Below are positions 26,038 to 35,118 of a stretch of DNA of 52,496 nt, one piece after another. Location of the stretch: the NCBI RefSeq assembly GCF_029238095.1, contig NZ_JAQWGS010000013.1, positions 1-52,496 of the forward strand. Direction: 5' to 3'. Position numbers and translations under genes: made by a program. The notes beneath the pieces are model-generated. The model ran no database searches. It was not told where the DNA came from and saw only the letters and a program-made list of their open reading frames with translations. Within the stretch, counting starts at the first letter, position 1; every line of letters starts with the position of its first letter. Source of the stretch: Lacinutrix sp. (GTDB lineage Bacteria > Bacteroidota > Bacteroidia > Flavobacteriales > Flavobacteriaceae).

Positions 26038-27025
26038 TTCTGCATTCATTTTAACTTTGGCTTATCCAGATACTATTGTGTCTCATGCTAAAGAATGGTA
26101 TTCTCCGTATTTACGTTTTGTAGGTGTTGGAAATAAAACAAGTGTGCGTGCTGGACATGCTGCTCTGGTTTTAATTAATAGAGATACTGAAATTTTAGAA
26201 TATCATGATTTTGGTCGCTATATCACTTCAGAGCCTAATGGCAGAGTTCGTGGAATGCATACAGATAACGAGCTTCAGTTTCCTTTTAAGGCAAAAATTA
26301 AAGACAATAAGATTTTAAATTTAGAACGCATATTAAAATTTTTGGCAACCCATCCAAAAATAACACATGGAGACGGAAGGTTGGTTGCTTCGGTTTGTAA
26401 TAAAATAAACTACGATTTAGCAAGAACGCATATTTCTAAAATGCAAGCACGTGAATTTATTTATTACGCAGCTTTTAAGAAGGAGGCTTGTAATTGTGCA
26501 CGTTTTGTAACAGATAGCTTAATTGCTTCGGTTACTGATAGTAAAATAAAAAAAGCACTACTAAACTCTAAATGGTTTACGCCAAGCACAGTTGGTAATG
26601 TTTTATTGGCTAATACAGGAGATCATCCTTTTGAAGTTTCAGATCAAGGTGTGATTAAGGAGTATAAGGGTTCTCAAAAAAGTGAAAATTTAAAATGTTA
26701 TCTAGACCGATTAAAAGGTTACAAACCTAATTACGAAGGCACGATTAAGCCTAAAAAAGTGGAAGGGCTTCATGAAAATGCACAGTGGCTCTCTGGTATT
26801 GCGGCTGGTGCTTGGTATGAGATTTACATTACAGAAATTAGGCACGAATATCGCTATAAACGTATTTCACCTTATGGAAATATAGATTGCGATGCTATTT
26901 ATATTGTAGAAGATTCTAGTTTTGAATTTGAGGAACATTACAAAGTTATTCATTATTCAAACTGCCATTTCTTTCATGTAAAGCAGAATAATAAAGTATT
27001 TAGGTTTAATAGAAAAGGAGTTTAA
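26030..27025 (+). CDS. Uncharacterised flavobacterial protein (DUF6695-like)
   Basis: A 331-residue protein without signal peptide. The first 220 residues (Y-P-D-T-I-V, A-G-H-A-A-L-V-L-I, L-E-Y-H-D-F-G-R-Y, and later A-C-N-C-A-R-F-V-T-D) look like a compact alpha/beta enzyme with conserved His, Asp and Cys residues; H-A-A near residue 44 and C-N-C-A near residue 153 could form a cysteine-protease-like or amidase-like (NlpC/DUF4105-type) site, but that is inference. I associate it with the DUF6695 group from memory, with limited confidence. It overlaps the NRDE gene by eight bases (ATGAGTAA) and its stop overlaps the stop of the convergent apaG gene by four bases. Confidence 0.6.
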   Translation: MSNSAFILTLAYPDTIVSHAKEWYSPYLRFVGVGNKTSVRAGHAALVLINRDTEILEYHDFGRYITSEPNGRVRGMHTDNELQFPFKAKIKDNKILNLERILKFLATHPKITHGDGRLVASVCNKINYDLARTHISKMQAREFIYYAAFKKEACNCARFVTDSLIASVTDSKIKKALLNSKWFTPSTVGNVLLANTGDHPFEVSDQGVIKEYKGSQKSENLKCYLDRLKGYKPNYEGTIKPKKVEGLHENAQWLSGIAAGAWYEIYITEIRHEYRYKRISPYGNIDCDAIYIVEDSSFEFEEHYKVIHYSNCHFFHVKQNNKVFRFNRKGV

Positions 27026-27408
27026 TTTATTGCAAAAGGAGCACTTAATTTAAAAGTAGGAATTGTTACATTAAACTTTTTTGTGGTGGTAAAATTCACC
27101 ATACTGTAATAACCTTGCATTGCTCCAAAAGGAGAGGTGAGCAAACATCCAGAAGAATAGGTGTGAGATTCTCCAGGTTTTAAAACAGGTTTTTTTCCAA
27201 TAACGCCTTCTCCAGAAACGGTTTCGATAGCATTAAGTGCATCAAAAATTGTCCAATGTCTAGCATTGAGCTGTACCGAGTCTTTGCTCTGGTTCTCTAT
27301 GGTGACTTTGTATCCAAAGGCAAAATGTATTTTATAGTTTTTATAAAATGTGCCTTCAAAATTAGTGACTACAGAAATTTTTATGCCTCTTGTTACTTGT
27401 TGAACCAT
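27022..27408 (-). CDS. apaG: ApaG protein
   Basis: ApaG is a small immunoglobulin-like (fibronectin type III-like) protein. The 128-residue sequence has the whole family pattern: T-x-G-I-x-I-x-V near the start, F-A-F-G-Y-K-V-T-I-E-N-Q, W-x-I-x-D, G-E-G-V-I-G-K-K-P-V-L-K-P-G-E, and Y-S-S-G-C-L-L-T-S-P-F-G-A-M-Q-G-Y-Y. The bacterial role (linked in enterobacteria to Co2+/Mg2+ resistance phenotypes) is not well defined. It converges on the preceding gene with a four-base stop overlap. Confidence 0.93.
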   Translation of the reverse strand: MVQQVTRGIKISVVTNFEGTFYKNYKIHFAFGYKVTIENQSKDSVQLNARHWTIFDALNAIETVSGEGVIGKKPVLKPGESHTYSSGCLLTSPFGAMQGYYSMVNFTTTKKFNVTIPTFKLSAPFAIN

Positions 27409-27503
27409 TTTTTTATTAAATTCTATGCTAAAGTACTAATATTACATTAATTATCACAACAAAGTATGCCAATTACAGAGTGTTTTAACTAATCTTTAAT
27501 AAT

Positions 27504-28748
27504 TTAGTTTGTAATATCTACAGAATTTCCTTCGCCATAACCAATTATTCTATCGTATCTCGCGCCTAAATCTCTGTAATATACTAAAACTTTATAGTTG
27601 TTTTCGGTTTGCCAAAAATTACCATTTATGGCGTTTTCATCTATGCTGCCGTCTTTATTTTTTATAACATACTTATAGCTGTAAAATCCTTGTTTTAAAA
27701 GTAGTTTGCCCTCGTAAGTGCTCTCGTCGTCGAAGTAGGTTAGTTTAGTTGTATTGTCTACAGCATAATTATTAAAATTACCATAAACATGTACAGTTTG
27801 TCCTTTGCTTAATTTGTTGAGTTCTAAAGTAAAATGTACTTGCGCATAGTCTGCTCCAATTTTAGGATTGTCTGTATCTAAAGCCGTAATTAAAAAGTTG
27901 CCATTAATATCTGGATTATAAGTGTAATCTCTATTTGCACGTAATATGTTTCTATATAAATAACTGTTGTAAAGTTCTTTTAATTCTATAAACTGTACAC
28001 CAATATTTGCACCTCTTATGTCTTTATTCTCAAAATTCAGGTATTCGTTTCCTGCATAAAAACTAGTTTCTTTAGTGTAGCGATATTGTAATTCGTTACC
28101 TAGAATATATTGAGGCTTAACGTTTTTAATAGCAGTTCTTAAATTATTATTTTGAATAATAACTGTTTTTATAGTTTGTAATGGATTGTTAAATCTTAGA
28201 ATTGAAGAGTTAATAGCAATGTCTACAGATTGTTTTTCTTTAATATCACTTACATCTCTAGAGCGTTTAATAGCAACACCAACACTTGCAATATCCTCGT
28301 AAACCATAAATTTTCTTGTAAACTCAATGTCGTCATCTTCATTATAAACGGTAATAATATAGTTTCCAGATTTTGTTATTGCTCGTGTTTGTTCGTTAGG
28401 AATTGTTAAGGTAAAATGTGAATAGATTTGATAGGTATTAAATGAATTGTCCCAAGTTCTAATACGTTGTTCGTTAAAGCCTTGTAAATATTCAGATTGC
28501 ACTAAAACCGAAGGTGTCCAGTCGTAATTATAATGTTTTATCTCATAGTAATAATCGTCTTCATTTCCATTTAAAACATCAAATTCTAAAACAAGGTATT
28601 CTCCGAGTCTTAAAATAGGGAGCTGACTCTCAGGTGTGTCGCCTTTAAAAGTTATGGTTTTAATATTTTCGGCAGGATTTATTTCTTCAACTTGACCGAA
28701 AGTGTGCAATGAAAATAATATTGTTATAATAGAAAAAAATACTCGCAT
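27504..28748 (-). CDS. T9SS Plug-family protein (DUF5103), copy 1
   Basis: This 414-residue protein has a signal peptide (1-18, ...H-T-F-G-Q) and matches the DUF5103 family, identified as the Plug subunit that seals the periplasmic end of the SprA translocon of the type IX secretion system. Family landmarks are N-P-A-E-N-I-K-T-I-T-F-K near the N-terminus, Y-Y-Y-E-I-K-H-Y-N-Y-D-W, R-K-F-M-V-Y-E-D, the R-S-R-D-V-S segment, V-Y-G-N-F-N-N-Y, and the end Y-K-V-L-V-Y-Y-R-D-L-G-A-R-Y-D-R. A second, clearly related copy lies immediately upstream (28792-30048). No other T9SS core gene is in the window. Confidence 0.85.
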   Translation of the reverse strand: MRVFFSIITILFSLHTFGQVEEINPAENIKTITFKGDTPESQLPILRLGEYLVLEFDVLNGNEDDYYYEIKHYNYDWTPSVLVQSEYLQGFNEQRIRTWDNSFNTYQIYSHFTLTIPNEQTRAITKSGNYIITVYNEDDDIEFTRKFMVYEDIASVGVAIKRSRDVSDIKEKQSVDIAINSSILRFNNPLQTIKTVIIQNNNLRTAIKNVKPQYILGNELQYRYTKETSFYAGNEYLNFENKDIRGANIGVQFIELKELYNSYLYRNILRANRDYTYNPDINGNFLITALDTDNPKIGADYAQVHFTLELNKLSKGQTVHVYGNFNNYAVDNTTKLTYFDDESTYEGKLLLKQGFYSYKYVIKNKDGSIDENAINGNFWQTENNYKVLVYYRDLGARYDRIIGYGEGNSVDITN

Positions 28749-28791
28749 ATGTTATCAGCTTTATTGTTTTAATATTAATTCTGGTGTCTTA

Positions 28792-30048
28792 TTAGTTTGT
28801 AATATTTGTAGAAGATACTTCACTAAAGCCAACAACTTTATCGTATCTAGCACCTAAGTCTCTATAATAAACTATAACTTTATAATTATTTTCTGTTTGC
28901 CAAAAATCGCCACTTATAGAGCCATGGTCTAAAGTGCCGTCTTTTTTTAAAATAACATATTGATAATTGTAGAAACCTTGTTTTAGTTTTAACATTGTTA
29001 TGTAATTTTTACTTTCCTCATCAAAAAACAATTCATTTTCTTCCTCTGTAGCATAGTTGTTATAGTTTCCGTAAACAAATATGCGTTCATCTGGTTGAAT
29101 TTTAGGAATATTAAGAGCAAAATGTACATTAATATAATCTGCCTCAACATTAATGTCATCTGCATCTACTGCAGTTATTTTAAAACGGCCATTAATATCT
29201 GGAGCCCAAGTATAATCTAAGCTAGCACGACTGGTATCGACTCTAAGATAACTATTGTTTAGGTCTTTAAGTTCTGTGGTTTCAACACCATTTAGTGCTG
29301 CTCTTGGGTTTTTTGTTTCAAAAAAAAGAAATTCGTTACCACCTTTAAATGCGGTTTCTTTTGTATATCTATAAATTAACTTGTCTCCCACTACATATTG
29401 CGGTTTTAAGTTTTTTATAGCTGTATTATAATTTCTATTTTGAATAATTGTGGTGTTAATTGTTTGTGTTGGATTATTGAATTTTAGAGCTCCTGAAATT
29501 TCAATATCTACAGTTTGCATTTTATCAATTTTTGTTACATCTCTAGAGCGTTTTACATCTAGTTTAATATCCACTTTATCCTCATAAATAATAAATTTTC
29601 TGGTAAATACAATATTGTCTTCCTCGTCTCTAATGGTTATTAAATAATTACCAGTTAATTTTATTTGTCTTGTCTGCGCATTTGGGAATTCTAGTCTATA
29701 ATGCGAATAAAGTTGAAACGTATTAAAAGAATTACGCCAATTTAGAATTCTTAAATTATCTAAACCTAAAAGAAATTCAGGTTTAGCAAGATCAGACTCT
29801 GTCCAATTATAGTTATAATGTTCTAAAGTGTAATAGAAATCTGGCTCATCTTCAACCAAAGCATCAAACTCAAGATAAAATGGGTCGTTTAGTTTAATAA
29901 TTGGTATTTCACCTTGTTCGCTATTATTGCTTTTAAAAGTTATCGTTTTTATATAATCTGGAGGATTAACTTCTTCGATTTGACTGTATAAAAAAAATGA
30001 AAATGAAATTATAAGACAAAATAAAAAATGTTTAACGTAAGTTCTCAT
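28792..30048 (-). CDS. T9SS Plug-family protein (DUF5103), copy 2
   Basis: A 418-residue paralogue of the downstream gene: signal peptide (about 1-22), N-P-P-D-Y-I-K-T-I-T-F-K, H-Y-N-Y-N-W, R-K-F-I-I-Y-E-D, K-R-S-R-D-V-T, V-Y-G-N-Y-N-N-Y and Y-K-V-I-V-Y-Y-R-D-L-G-A-R-Y-D-K. The two align along their whole length. Differences concentrate in the middle (for example insertion of 'F-E-T-K-N-P-R'). The 43-base gap suggests a single transcript. Having two side by side implies tandem duplication; whether both act at SprA is not known. It is divergent from the nqr operon. Confidence 0.85.
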   Translation of the reverse strand: MRTYVKHFLFCLIISFSFFLYSQIEEVNPPDYIKTITFKSNNSEQGEIPIIKLNDPFYLEFDALVEDEPDFYYTLEHYNYNWTESDLAKPEFLLGLDNLRILNWRNSFNTFQLYSHYRLEFPNAQTRQIKLTGNYLITIRDEEDNIVFTRKFIIYEDKVDIKLDVKRSRDVTKIDKMQTVDIEISGALKFNNPTQTINTTIIQNRNYNTAIKNLKPQYVVGDKLIYRYTKETAFKGGNEFLFFETKNPRAALNGVETTELKDLNNSYLRVDTSRASLDYTWAPDINGRFKITAVDADDINVEADYINVHFALNIPKIQPDERIFVYGNYNNYATEEENELFFDEESKNYITMLKLKQGFYNYQYVILKKDGTLDHGSISGDFWQTENNYKVIVYYRDLGARYDKVVGFSEVSSTNITN

Positions 30049-30135
30049 TTAAAAGGGTTTTAGTTATGTAAAGATAAACAAAATTCATGCCTATTTTGGA
30101 ACTTCAAAATAACTACCCAAAAATCTATTGAATTA

Positions 30136-30168
30136 TTGTGAAATTTGTTTAATTAATTCGTATTTTTG
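30136..30168 (+). promoter_or_regulatory. Predicted nqr operon promoter
   Basis: TTG (30136-30138), 22 bases, then TATTTTTG (30161-30168) fits the Bacteroidota housekeeping promoter. Transcription would begin near 30173-30176, giving a leader of about 55 bases before nqrA. Confidence 0.65.
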
Positions 30169-30229
30169 CACCGATTTTTTGTGTTCATAAAATCACATTA
30201 CTAAACTATTAACAAATAGATTTATACAC

Positions 30230-31585
30230 ATGTCAAACGACATTAAGATTAAAAAAGGTCTAAATATAAAACTAAAAGGTGCTGCAGAAAAGGTGACTGA
30301 AAATGCCATTGTAAGCAATACTTATACCGTTAGACCAGAAGATTTTCACAGTGTAATTCCAAAATTATCAGTAAAAGTTGGAGAAAAAGTAAAGGCTGGT
30401 CAAGCTTTATTTTTCAATAAAAACAACGAAAACGTAAAATTTGCTTCGCCAGTTTCTGGAGAGGTTGTTGAGATTGCTCGTGGTGAAAAACGTAGAATAC
30501 TTTCAGTTAAAATTCAGGCTGACAAAGAACAATCTTATCAAGATTTTGGAGCTTTAAAAGTGGATTCGGCTAAGGCAGAAGACATTAAAGAAACATTATT
30601 AGCTTCAGGTTGTTGGGCTTTTGTAAAGCAACGTCCTTATGATGTTATTGCAAATCCAGAAGTTGTGCCAAAAGCTATTTTCATTTCTGGCTATGCTAGT
30701 GCTCCTTTGGCAGCAGATTTAGACTATGTTTTAGCTGGGAAAGAAGCAGAGCTGCAAGCTGCAGTTTCGGCTCTGGCAAAATTAACCAAAGGTCAGGTTC
30801 ATGTAGGTATTGGTAAAAACGGAACTTCACCATTAGCAGGATTATCTAATGTTTCAATGCACAAGGTATCTGGTCCACATCCAGCAGGTAATGTTGGGAC
30901 GCTAATAAATAAAATAAATCCAGTTAACAAAGGTGAAACGGTTTGGACTGTTGCTGCTCAAGACTTGGTAATTATTGGTGAGTTATTATTAACAGGAAAG
31001 TTTAATGCAGAGCGATTAGTTGCATTTGCTGGTTCCTCAGTTAAGAAACCACGTTATTTTAGAACAAAAATAGGAAGCGAAATTGCAACAATTGTTTATG
31101 ATAATGGTGTAGACAAAGATGGAAACGATAGAATTATTTCTGGAAATGTCTTAACAGGAACACAGGTAAAACCAGATGGTAATCTAGATTATTACAGTAA
31201 CGTAATAACTGTAATTCCAGAAGGTGATGATTATGAGTTTTTTGGATGGAATAAGCCAGTTTTTAATAAGGTGTCAACCTCTAGAGCATTAACGTTTTCT
31301 TGGTTAACACCAAAGAAAGAATATGCTTTAAATACTAATACAAATGGTGAACATCGTGCTTTTGTTCTAACAGGATCTTACGAACAAGTGTTTCCATTAG
31401 ATATTTTTCCGCTTCAAATTTTAAAGGCTTGTATGTATCAAGATTTAGATGAAATGGAAGCTTTAGGGATGTACGAAGTTGCACCAGAAGATTTCGCCTT
31501 AACAGAATTTGTTTGTGTGTCTAAACAACCACACCAAGATATTATTAGAAAAGGTTTAGACTTAATGCTAAAAGAGATAGGATAA
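30230..31585 (+). CDS. nqrA: Na+-translocating NADH:quinone reductase subunit A
   Basis: First subunit of the six-subunit Na+-NQR, which oxidises NADH, reduces ubiquinone or menaquinone and pumps Na+ outward. NqrA is the peripheral cytoplasmic subunit implicated in quinone binding. The 451-residue protein has the N-terminal 'G-L-N-I-K-L-K-G' start, biotinyl-like S-P-V-S-G-E-V, the R-P-Y-D-V-I-A-N-P-x-x-x-P-K-A-I-F motif, and the conserved H-P-A-G-N-V-G-T segment. Its stop overlaps the nqrB start by one base, the usual tight operon junction. Confidence 0.97.
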   Translation: MSNDIKIKKGLNIKLKGAAEKVTENAIVSNTYTVRPEDFHSVIPKLSVKVGEKVKAGQALFFNKNNENVKFASPVSGEVVEIARGEKRRILSVKIQADKEQSYQDFGALKVDSAKAEDIKETLLASGCWAFVKQRPYDVIANPEVVPKAIFISGYASAPLAADLDYVLAGKEAELQAAVSALAKLTKGQVHVGIGKNGTSPLAGLSNVSMHKVSGPHPAGNVGTLINKINPVNKGETVWTVAAQDLVIIGELLLTGKFNAERLVAFAGSSVKKPRYFRTKIGSEIATIVYDNGVDKDGNDRIISGNVLTGTQVKPDGNLDYYSNVITVIPEGDDYEFFGWNKPVFNKVSTSRALTFSWLTPKKEYALNTNTNGEHRAFVLTGSYEQVFPLDIFPLQILKACMYQDLDEMEALGMYEVAPEDFALTEFVCVSKQPHQDIIRKGLDLMLKEIG

Positions 31586-32862
31586 TGGGTTTAAAAAGTA
31601 ATTTACACAATTTAAAAGAGAAGTATAAAGGTACTAAAATGGCTCCTGCATTTAATGCAATCCATACCTTTTTATACTTGCCAAATGAGACAACACACAA
31701 CGGAACTCACATTAAAGCAGCTGATGACTTAAAACGTACCATGAATATTGTTATTATGGCAATGGTACCATGTTTAATCTTTGGTATGTTTAATGCAGGT
31801 TACCAGCACTATTCAGCAATAGACGCAGCAAATGGTATTATAAGAGAAGTTTCTGTTTTAGGAAATTTTTTAACATGGGATAATTTTATTATTGGTGCTT
31901 GGACAGTTTTACCATTAGTAATTGTTTCTTATGGAGTTGGACTTATAGTAGAATTTATTTTTGCAGTAATTAAAGGTCATGAAGTAGAAGAAGGTTACTT
32001 AGTAACAGGAATGTTAGTACCATTAATAGTACCTGTAGATATTCCTTTATGGATGTTAGCTGTTGCAGTCGTTTTTGGTGTAGTAATAGGTAAAGAGGTT
32101 TTTGGAGGAACAGGAATGAATATTTTAAATCCTGCATTAACAATACGTGCTTTCTTATTTTTTGCATATCCAACATGGATGTCTGGTGATAAAGTTTGGG
32201 TACACAAAGCTACAGAAATGGCTGGAAGTCCAGATGCAATCTCTGGAGAAACAATGTTAGGGTATTATGCAAAAGCAGGGCAGAACTTAACTGTTGAAGG
32301 TGCTAATGGTGCTTCAGATGTAGTAACAACTTATGGTGATAGAGCTGCAGAGTTATACTCAATGAGCGATATGTTTTTTGGATTCATTCCAGGATCGATT
32401 GGTGAGACTTCAAAACTATTAATTTTAGTAGGAGCAGGATTACTAATCTTTTCTAAGGTTGGTAGTTGGAGAATTATCCTAAGTACTTTAATTGGTGCAT
32501 TAACTATGGGATTAATATTTAATGGTGTTGTTTCTGCAGAATGGATTGGAGAATCAAGTAAGTTTTATGGATTAATGAATTTGCCATTTTGGCAACATTT
32601 AATTGTTGGTAGTATACTTTTTGGTGCTGTTTACATGGCTACAGATCCGGTAACTGCTTCTCAAACTAATAAAGGCAAATGGATTTATGGATTTTTAATT
32701 GGTTTCATCTCTATAATGATACGTGTATTTAATCCAGCTTATCCGGAAGGCGTATTTTTAGCAATCTTATTAATGAACGTCTTTGCACCAACTATTGATC
32801 ACTACGTGATTCAAGGTAATGTTAAACGCAGAATGAAACGTTTAAAAGTTAAAACAACATAA
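31585..32862 (+). CDS. nqrB: Na+-translocating NADH:quinone reductase subunit B
   Basis: NqrB is a polytopic membrane subunit carrying covalent FMN and riboflavin and forming much of the Na+ path. The 425-residue sequence has about ten hydrophobic helices. The flavinylation motif D-A-I-S-G-E-T223 matches the D-x-x-S-G-A-T form of the family, with Thr223 as the expected FMN attachment site, added by ApbE (encoded downstream at 37448). G-G-T-G-M-N-I-L-N-P-A-L and M-A-T-D-P-V-T-A are the conserved loops. It is followed two bases later by nqrC. Confidence 0.97.
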   Translation: MGLKSNLHNLKEKYKGTKMAPAFNAIHTFLYLPNETTHNGTHIKAADDLKRTMNIVIMAMVPCLIFGMFNAGYQHYSAIDAANGIIREVSVLGNFLTWDNFIIGAWTVLPLVIVSYGVGLIVEFIFAVIKGHEVEEGYLVTGMLVPLIVPVDIPLWMLAVAVVFGVVIGKEVFGGTGMNILNPALTIRAFLFFAYPTWMSGDKVWVHKATEMAGSPDAISGETMLGYYAKAGQNLTVEGANGASDVVTTYGDRAAELYSMSDMFFGFIPGSIGETSKLLILVGAGLLIFSKVGSWRIILSTLIGALTMGLIFNGVVSAEWIGESSKFYGLMNLPFWQHLIVGSILFGAVYMATDPVTASQTNKGKWIYGFLIGFISIMIRVFNPAYPEGVFLAILLMNVFAPTIDHYVIQGNVKRRMKRLKVKTT

Positions 32863-32864
32863 TT

Positions 32865-33674
32865 ATGGCAATCAATACAGATAAAAATTCTTACACAATA
32901 TTTTTTGCAATTGCAATGGTAGTAGTTGTAGGTTCTTTATTAGCGTTTACAGCATCTACATTAAGACCTAATATTGATGAAAATAAAAGAATGGAAAAGC
33001 AACAGAATATTCTGTATGCTATGGGTATAAATGCTAACGAAGGCTCAGGAGATATTAACTTTATTTCTACAGATAAAGTAGCAGAAGCTTTTACTAATAA
33101 TGTTTTAGAACAAATTGTTTTAGAAGTAAAAGACGGTAATGTTTTAAAAGAATTTTCTCGTGATGAATTCATGAATTCTAAAGCTCAAGGTGCTGGAAAA
33201 GAACCTTATCTAATAGACGTTAAAAAGGAACAAACAAAAGCTAAAAATGGTGAGTCAAGGTTTTTACCATTATTCAAAGGTTCTCAAAACGGAAAAACAG
33301 TTTATGTAGCAGCAGTTAGAGGTAAAGGGCTTTGGGATGCCATTTGGGGATATATAGCTTTAGATGAAAGCATGGTTGTTCAAGGTGCGTTTTTCGATCA
33401 TGCAGGAGAAACACCAGGCTTAGGAGCAAACATAAAACAGCGTTACTTTATGGATGATTTTAAAGGTGAGAAGTTATTAACAGAAGAAGGTGTTTTTAAA
33501 GGTATTAAAGTAGCAAAAGGGAATAACGATCCAGTCAACAATGATAAAGACGACTATGAAGTAGATGCTTTAGCTGGAGCTACAATAACAGGAGATGGTG
33601 TATCTGCAATGATAAAAAATGATTTAAAATTGTATTTACCATACTTTAAAAATTTAAAAAATAATAACAACTAA
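32865..33674 (+). CDS. nqrC: Na+-translocating NADH:quinone reductase subunit C
   Basis: NqrC has one N-terminal membrane helix (about 10-30) and a periplasmic FMN-binding domain. The covalent FMN site is visible as D-A-L-A-G-A-T240-I-T, with the supporting G-L-W-D-A-I-W-G-Y, and H-A-G-E-T-P-G-L-G motifs. At 269 residues it is full length. It relays electrons between the [2Fe-2S] centre of NqrD/E and NqrB, and depends on ApbE for cofactor loading. Confidence 0.97.
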   Translation: MAINTDKNSYTIFFAIAMVVVVGSLLAFTASTLRPNIDENKRMEKQQNILYAMGINANEGSGDINFISTDKVAEAFTNNVLEQIVLEVKDGNVLKEFSRDEFMNSKAQGAGKEPYLIDVKKEQTKAKNGESRFLPLFKGSQNGKTVYVAAVRGKGLWDAIWGYIALDESMVVQGAFFDHAGETPGLGANIKQRYFMDDFKGEKLLTEEGVFKGIKVAKGNNDPVNNDKDDYEVDALAGATITGDGVSAMIKNDLKLYLPYFKNLKNNNN

Positions 33675-33675
33675 T

Positions 33676-34320
33676 ATGGGACTACTTTCAAAAAAAGACT
33701 CAAAGTTAATAACAGATCCATTAGCAGATAATAACCCAATTACTATTCAAGTATTAGGGATTTGTTCTGCATTAGCAATTACAGCAGAGCTTAAAGCTTC
33801 TTTAGTAATGGGAATAGCTGTATTGTTTGTATTAGGAATAGGAAATGTAGTAATCTCTTTAATGAGAAACATTATTCCTTCAAAAATTAGAATTATTGTA
33901 CAATTAATTGTAGTTGCAGCTTTAGTAATTATTGTTGATCAAGTATTAAAAGCTTTTGCATACGATTTGAGTAAAACACTTTCAGTATTTATTGGATTAA
34001 TTATTACCAACTGTATTATTATGGGACGTTTTGAAGCTTTTGCTTTGGCAAACAAACCATGGCAATCGTTTTTAGATGGTATAGGAAATGCATTAGGTTA
34101 TGCAGTTATCTTAATAATTGTTGGTTTTTTTAGAGAACTTTTAGGTTCTGGAACACTTTTCGGAGTTCCTGTATTAGGAGATCCAATTGAAAAAACAGGA
34201 GTATATGCTTTTGGTTATGAAAACAATGGCTTTATGTTAATGCCTCCAATGGCCTTAATAATTGTTGGATTAATAATTTGGGTACAACGTAGTAGAAATA
34301 AAGATTTAATCGAGGATTAA
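33676..34320 (+). CDS. nqrD: Na+-translocating NADH:quinone reductase subunit D
   Basis: A 214-residue membrane subunit with about six helices, paired with NqrE as inverted-topology relatives (shared with RnfE/RnfA). The two cysteines that with NqrE bind an intramembrane iron-sulfur centre are present: Cys30 in G-I-C-S-A-L-A-I and Cys113 in I-T-N-C-I-I-M-G-R. The start is one base after the nqrC stop. A 62-base gap with a long hairpin separates it from nqrE, the only sizeable gap in the operon. Confidence 0.97.
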   Translation: MGLLSKKDSKLITDPLADNNPITIQVLGICSALAITAELKASLVMGIAVLFVLGIGNVVISLMRNIIPSKIRIIVQLIVVAALVIIVDQVLKAFAYDLSKTLSVFIGLIITNCIIMGRFEAFALANKPWQSFLDGIGNALGYAVILIIVGFFRELLGSGTLFGVPVLGDPIEKTGVYAFGYENNGFMLMPPMALIIVGLIIWVQRSRNKDLIED

Positions 34321-34325
34321 AATCC

Positions 34326-34366
34326 TCTTCAATTTTCTTTAATTTTAATTAAAAGAAATTTGAAGA
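34326..34366 (+). other. Intercistronic hairpin between nqrD and nqrE
   Basis: TCTTCAATTTTCTTTAAT and its near-complement ATTAAAAGAAATTTGAAGA form a stem of about 17 pairs with one mismatch and one bulge around a TTTA loop. No strong T-tract follows. It fills the only gap in the nqr operon and could be an RNA processing or stability element; that role is inference. Confidence 0.55.
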
Positions 34367-34382
34367 CGAAAATTATAAAAAA

Positions 34383-35117
34383 ATGATAGAACATTTAGAA
34401 TTATTTTTCAAGTCAATTTTTGTTGACAATATGGTGTTTGCCGTATTCTTGGGTATGTGTTCATACTTAGCTGTTTCTAAAAAAGTAGCAACAGCAGTTG
34501 GACTTGGAGCGGCTGTAATATTTGTACTAGCAATAACAGTACCTTTAAACTGGTTGTTAGACCAATACTTACTACAACCTGGAGCATTAGCTTGGTTAGA
34601 TGGAAGCTCTAATGGAGAAGGTTTCTCTGGAATGGATTTAGGTTTCCTTTCCTTTATCATGTTTATTGCAACTATTGCAACCATGGTACAATTAGTTGAA
34701 ATAGTAGTAGAAAAGTTTTCACCTTCATTATATAATTCTTTAGGTATTTTTTTACCTCTAATTGCTGTAAACTGTGCCATATTAGGAGGTTCACTGTTTA
34801 TGCAATCTCGAGAAATAGAAACTTTAGGTTTGGCATTTAATTATGGTGTTTCTTCAGGAATAGGCTGGTTTTTAGCAATTCTAGCAATTGCAGCCATCAG
34901 AGAGAAAATTAGATACTCTAATGTACCAGCTCCTTTAAGAGGATTAGGAATCACATTTATCATTACAGGTTTAATGGGAATTGGGTTTTTAAGTTTTGGA
35001 GGCATGTTAACGGGTGGTGAAGAAGAGAAAAAACCAGTAGAACCAACAACACAAGTAGATACAATACAAACGGAAGAGGCTAATAAATTAGCAGAAAACA
35101 CTAAAATAGCAGAGTAG
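34383..35117 (+). CDS. nqrE: Na+-translocating NADH:quinone reductase subunit E
   Basis: NqrE is the six-helix partner of NqrD. Its iron-ligand cysteines are Cys26 (L-G-M-C-S-Y-L-A) and Cys131 (A-V-N-C-A-I-L-G-G). At 244 residues it is longer than the roughly 200-residue proteobacterial form: there is an insertion near 65-85 ([15 protein letters not shown]) and a soluble, charged tail of about 35 residues ([11 protein letters not shown], then N-K-L-A-E-N-T-K). nqrF begins one base after the stop. Confidence 0.96.
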   Translation: MIEHLELFFKSIFVDNMVFAVFLGMCSYLAVSKKVATAVGLGAAVIFVLAITVPLNWLLDQYLLQPGALAWLDGSSNGEGFSGMDLGFLSFIMFIATIATMVQLVEIVVEKFSPSLYNSLGIFLPLIAVNCAILGGSLFMQSREIETLGLAFNYGVSSGIGWFLAILAIAAIREKIRYSNVPAPLRGLGITFIITGLMGIGFLSFGGMLTGGEEEKKPVEPTTQVDTIQTEEANKLAENTKIAE

Positions 35118-35118
35118 T

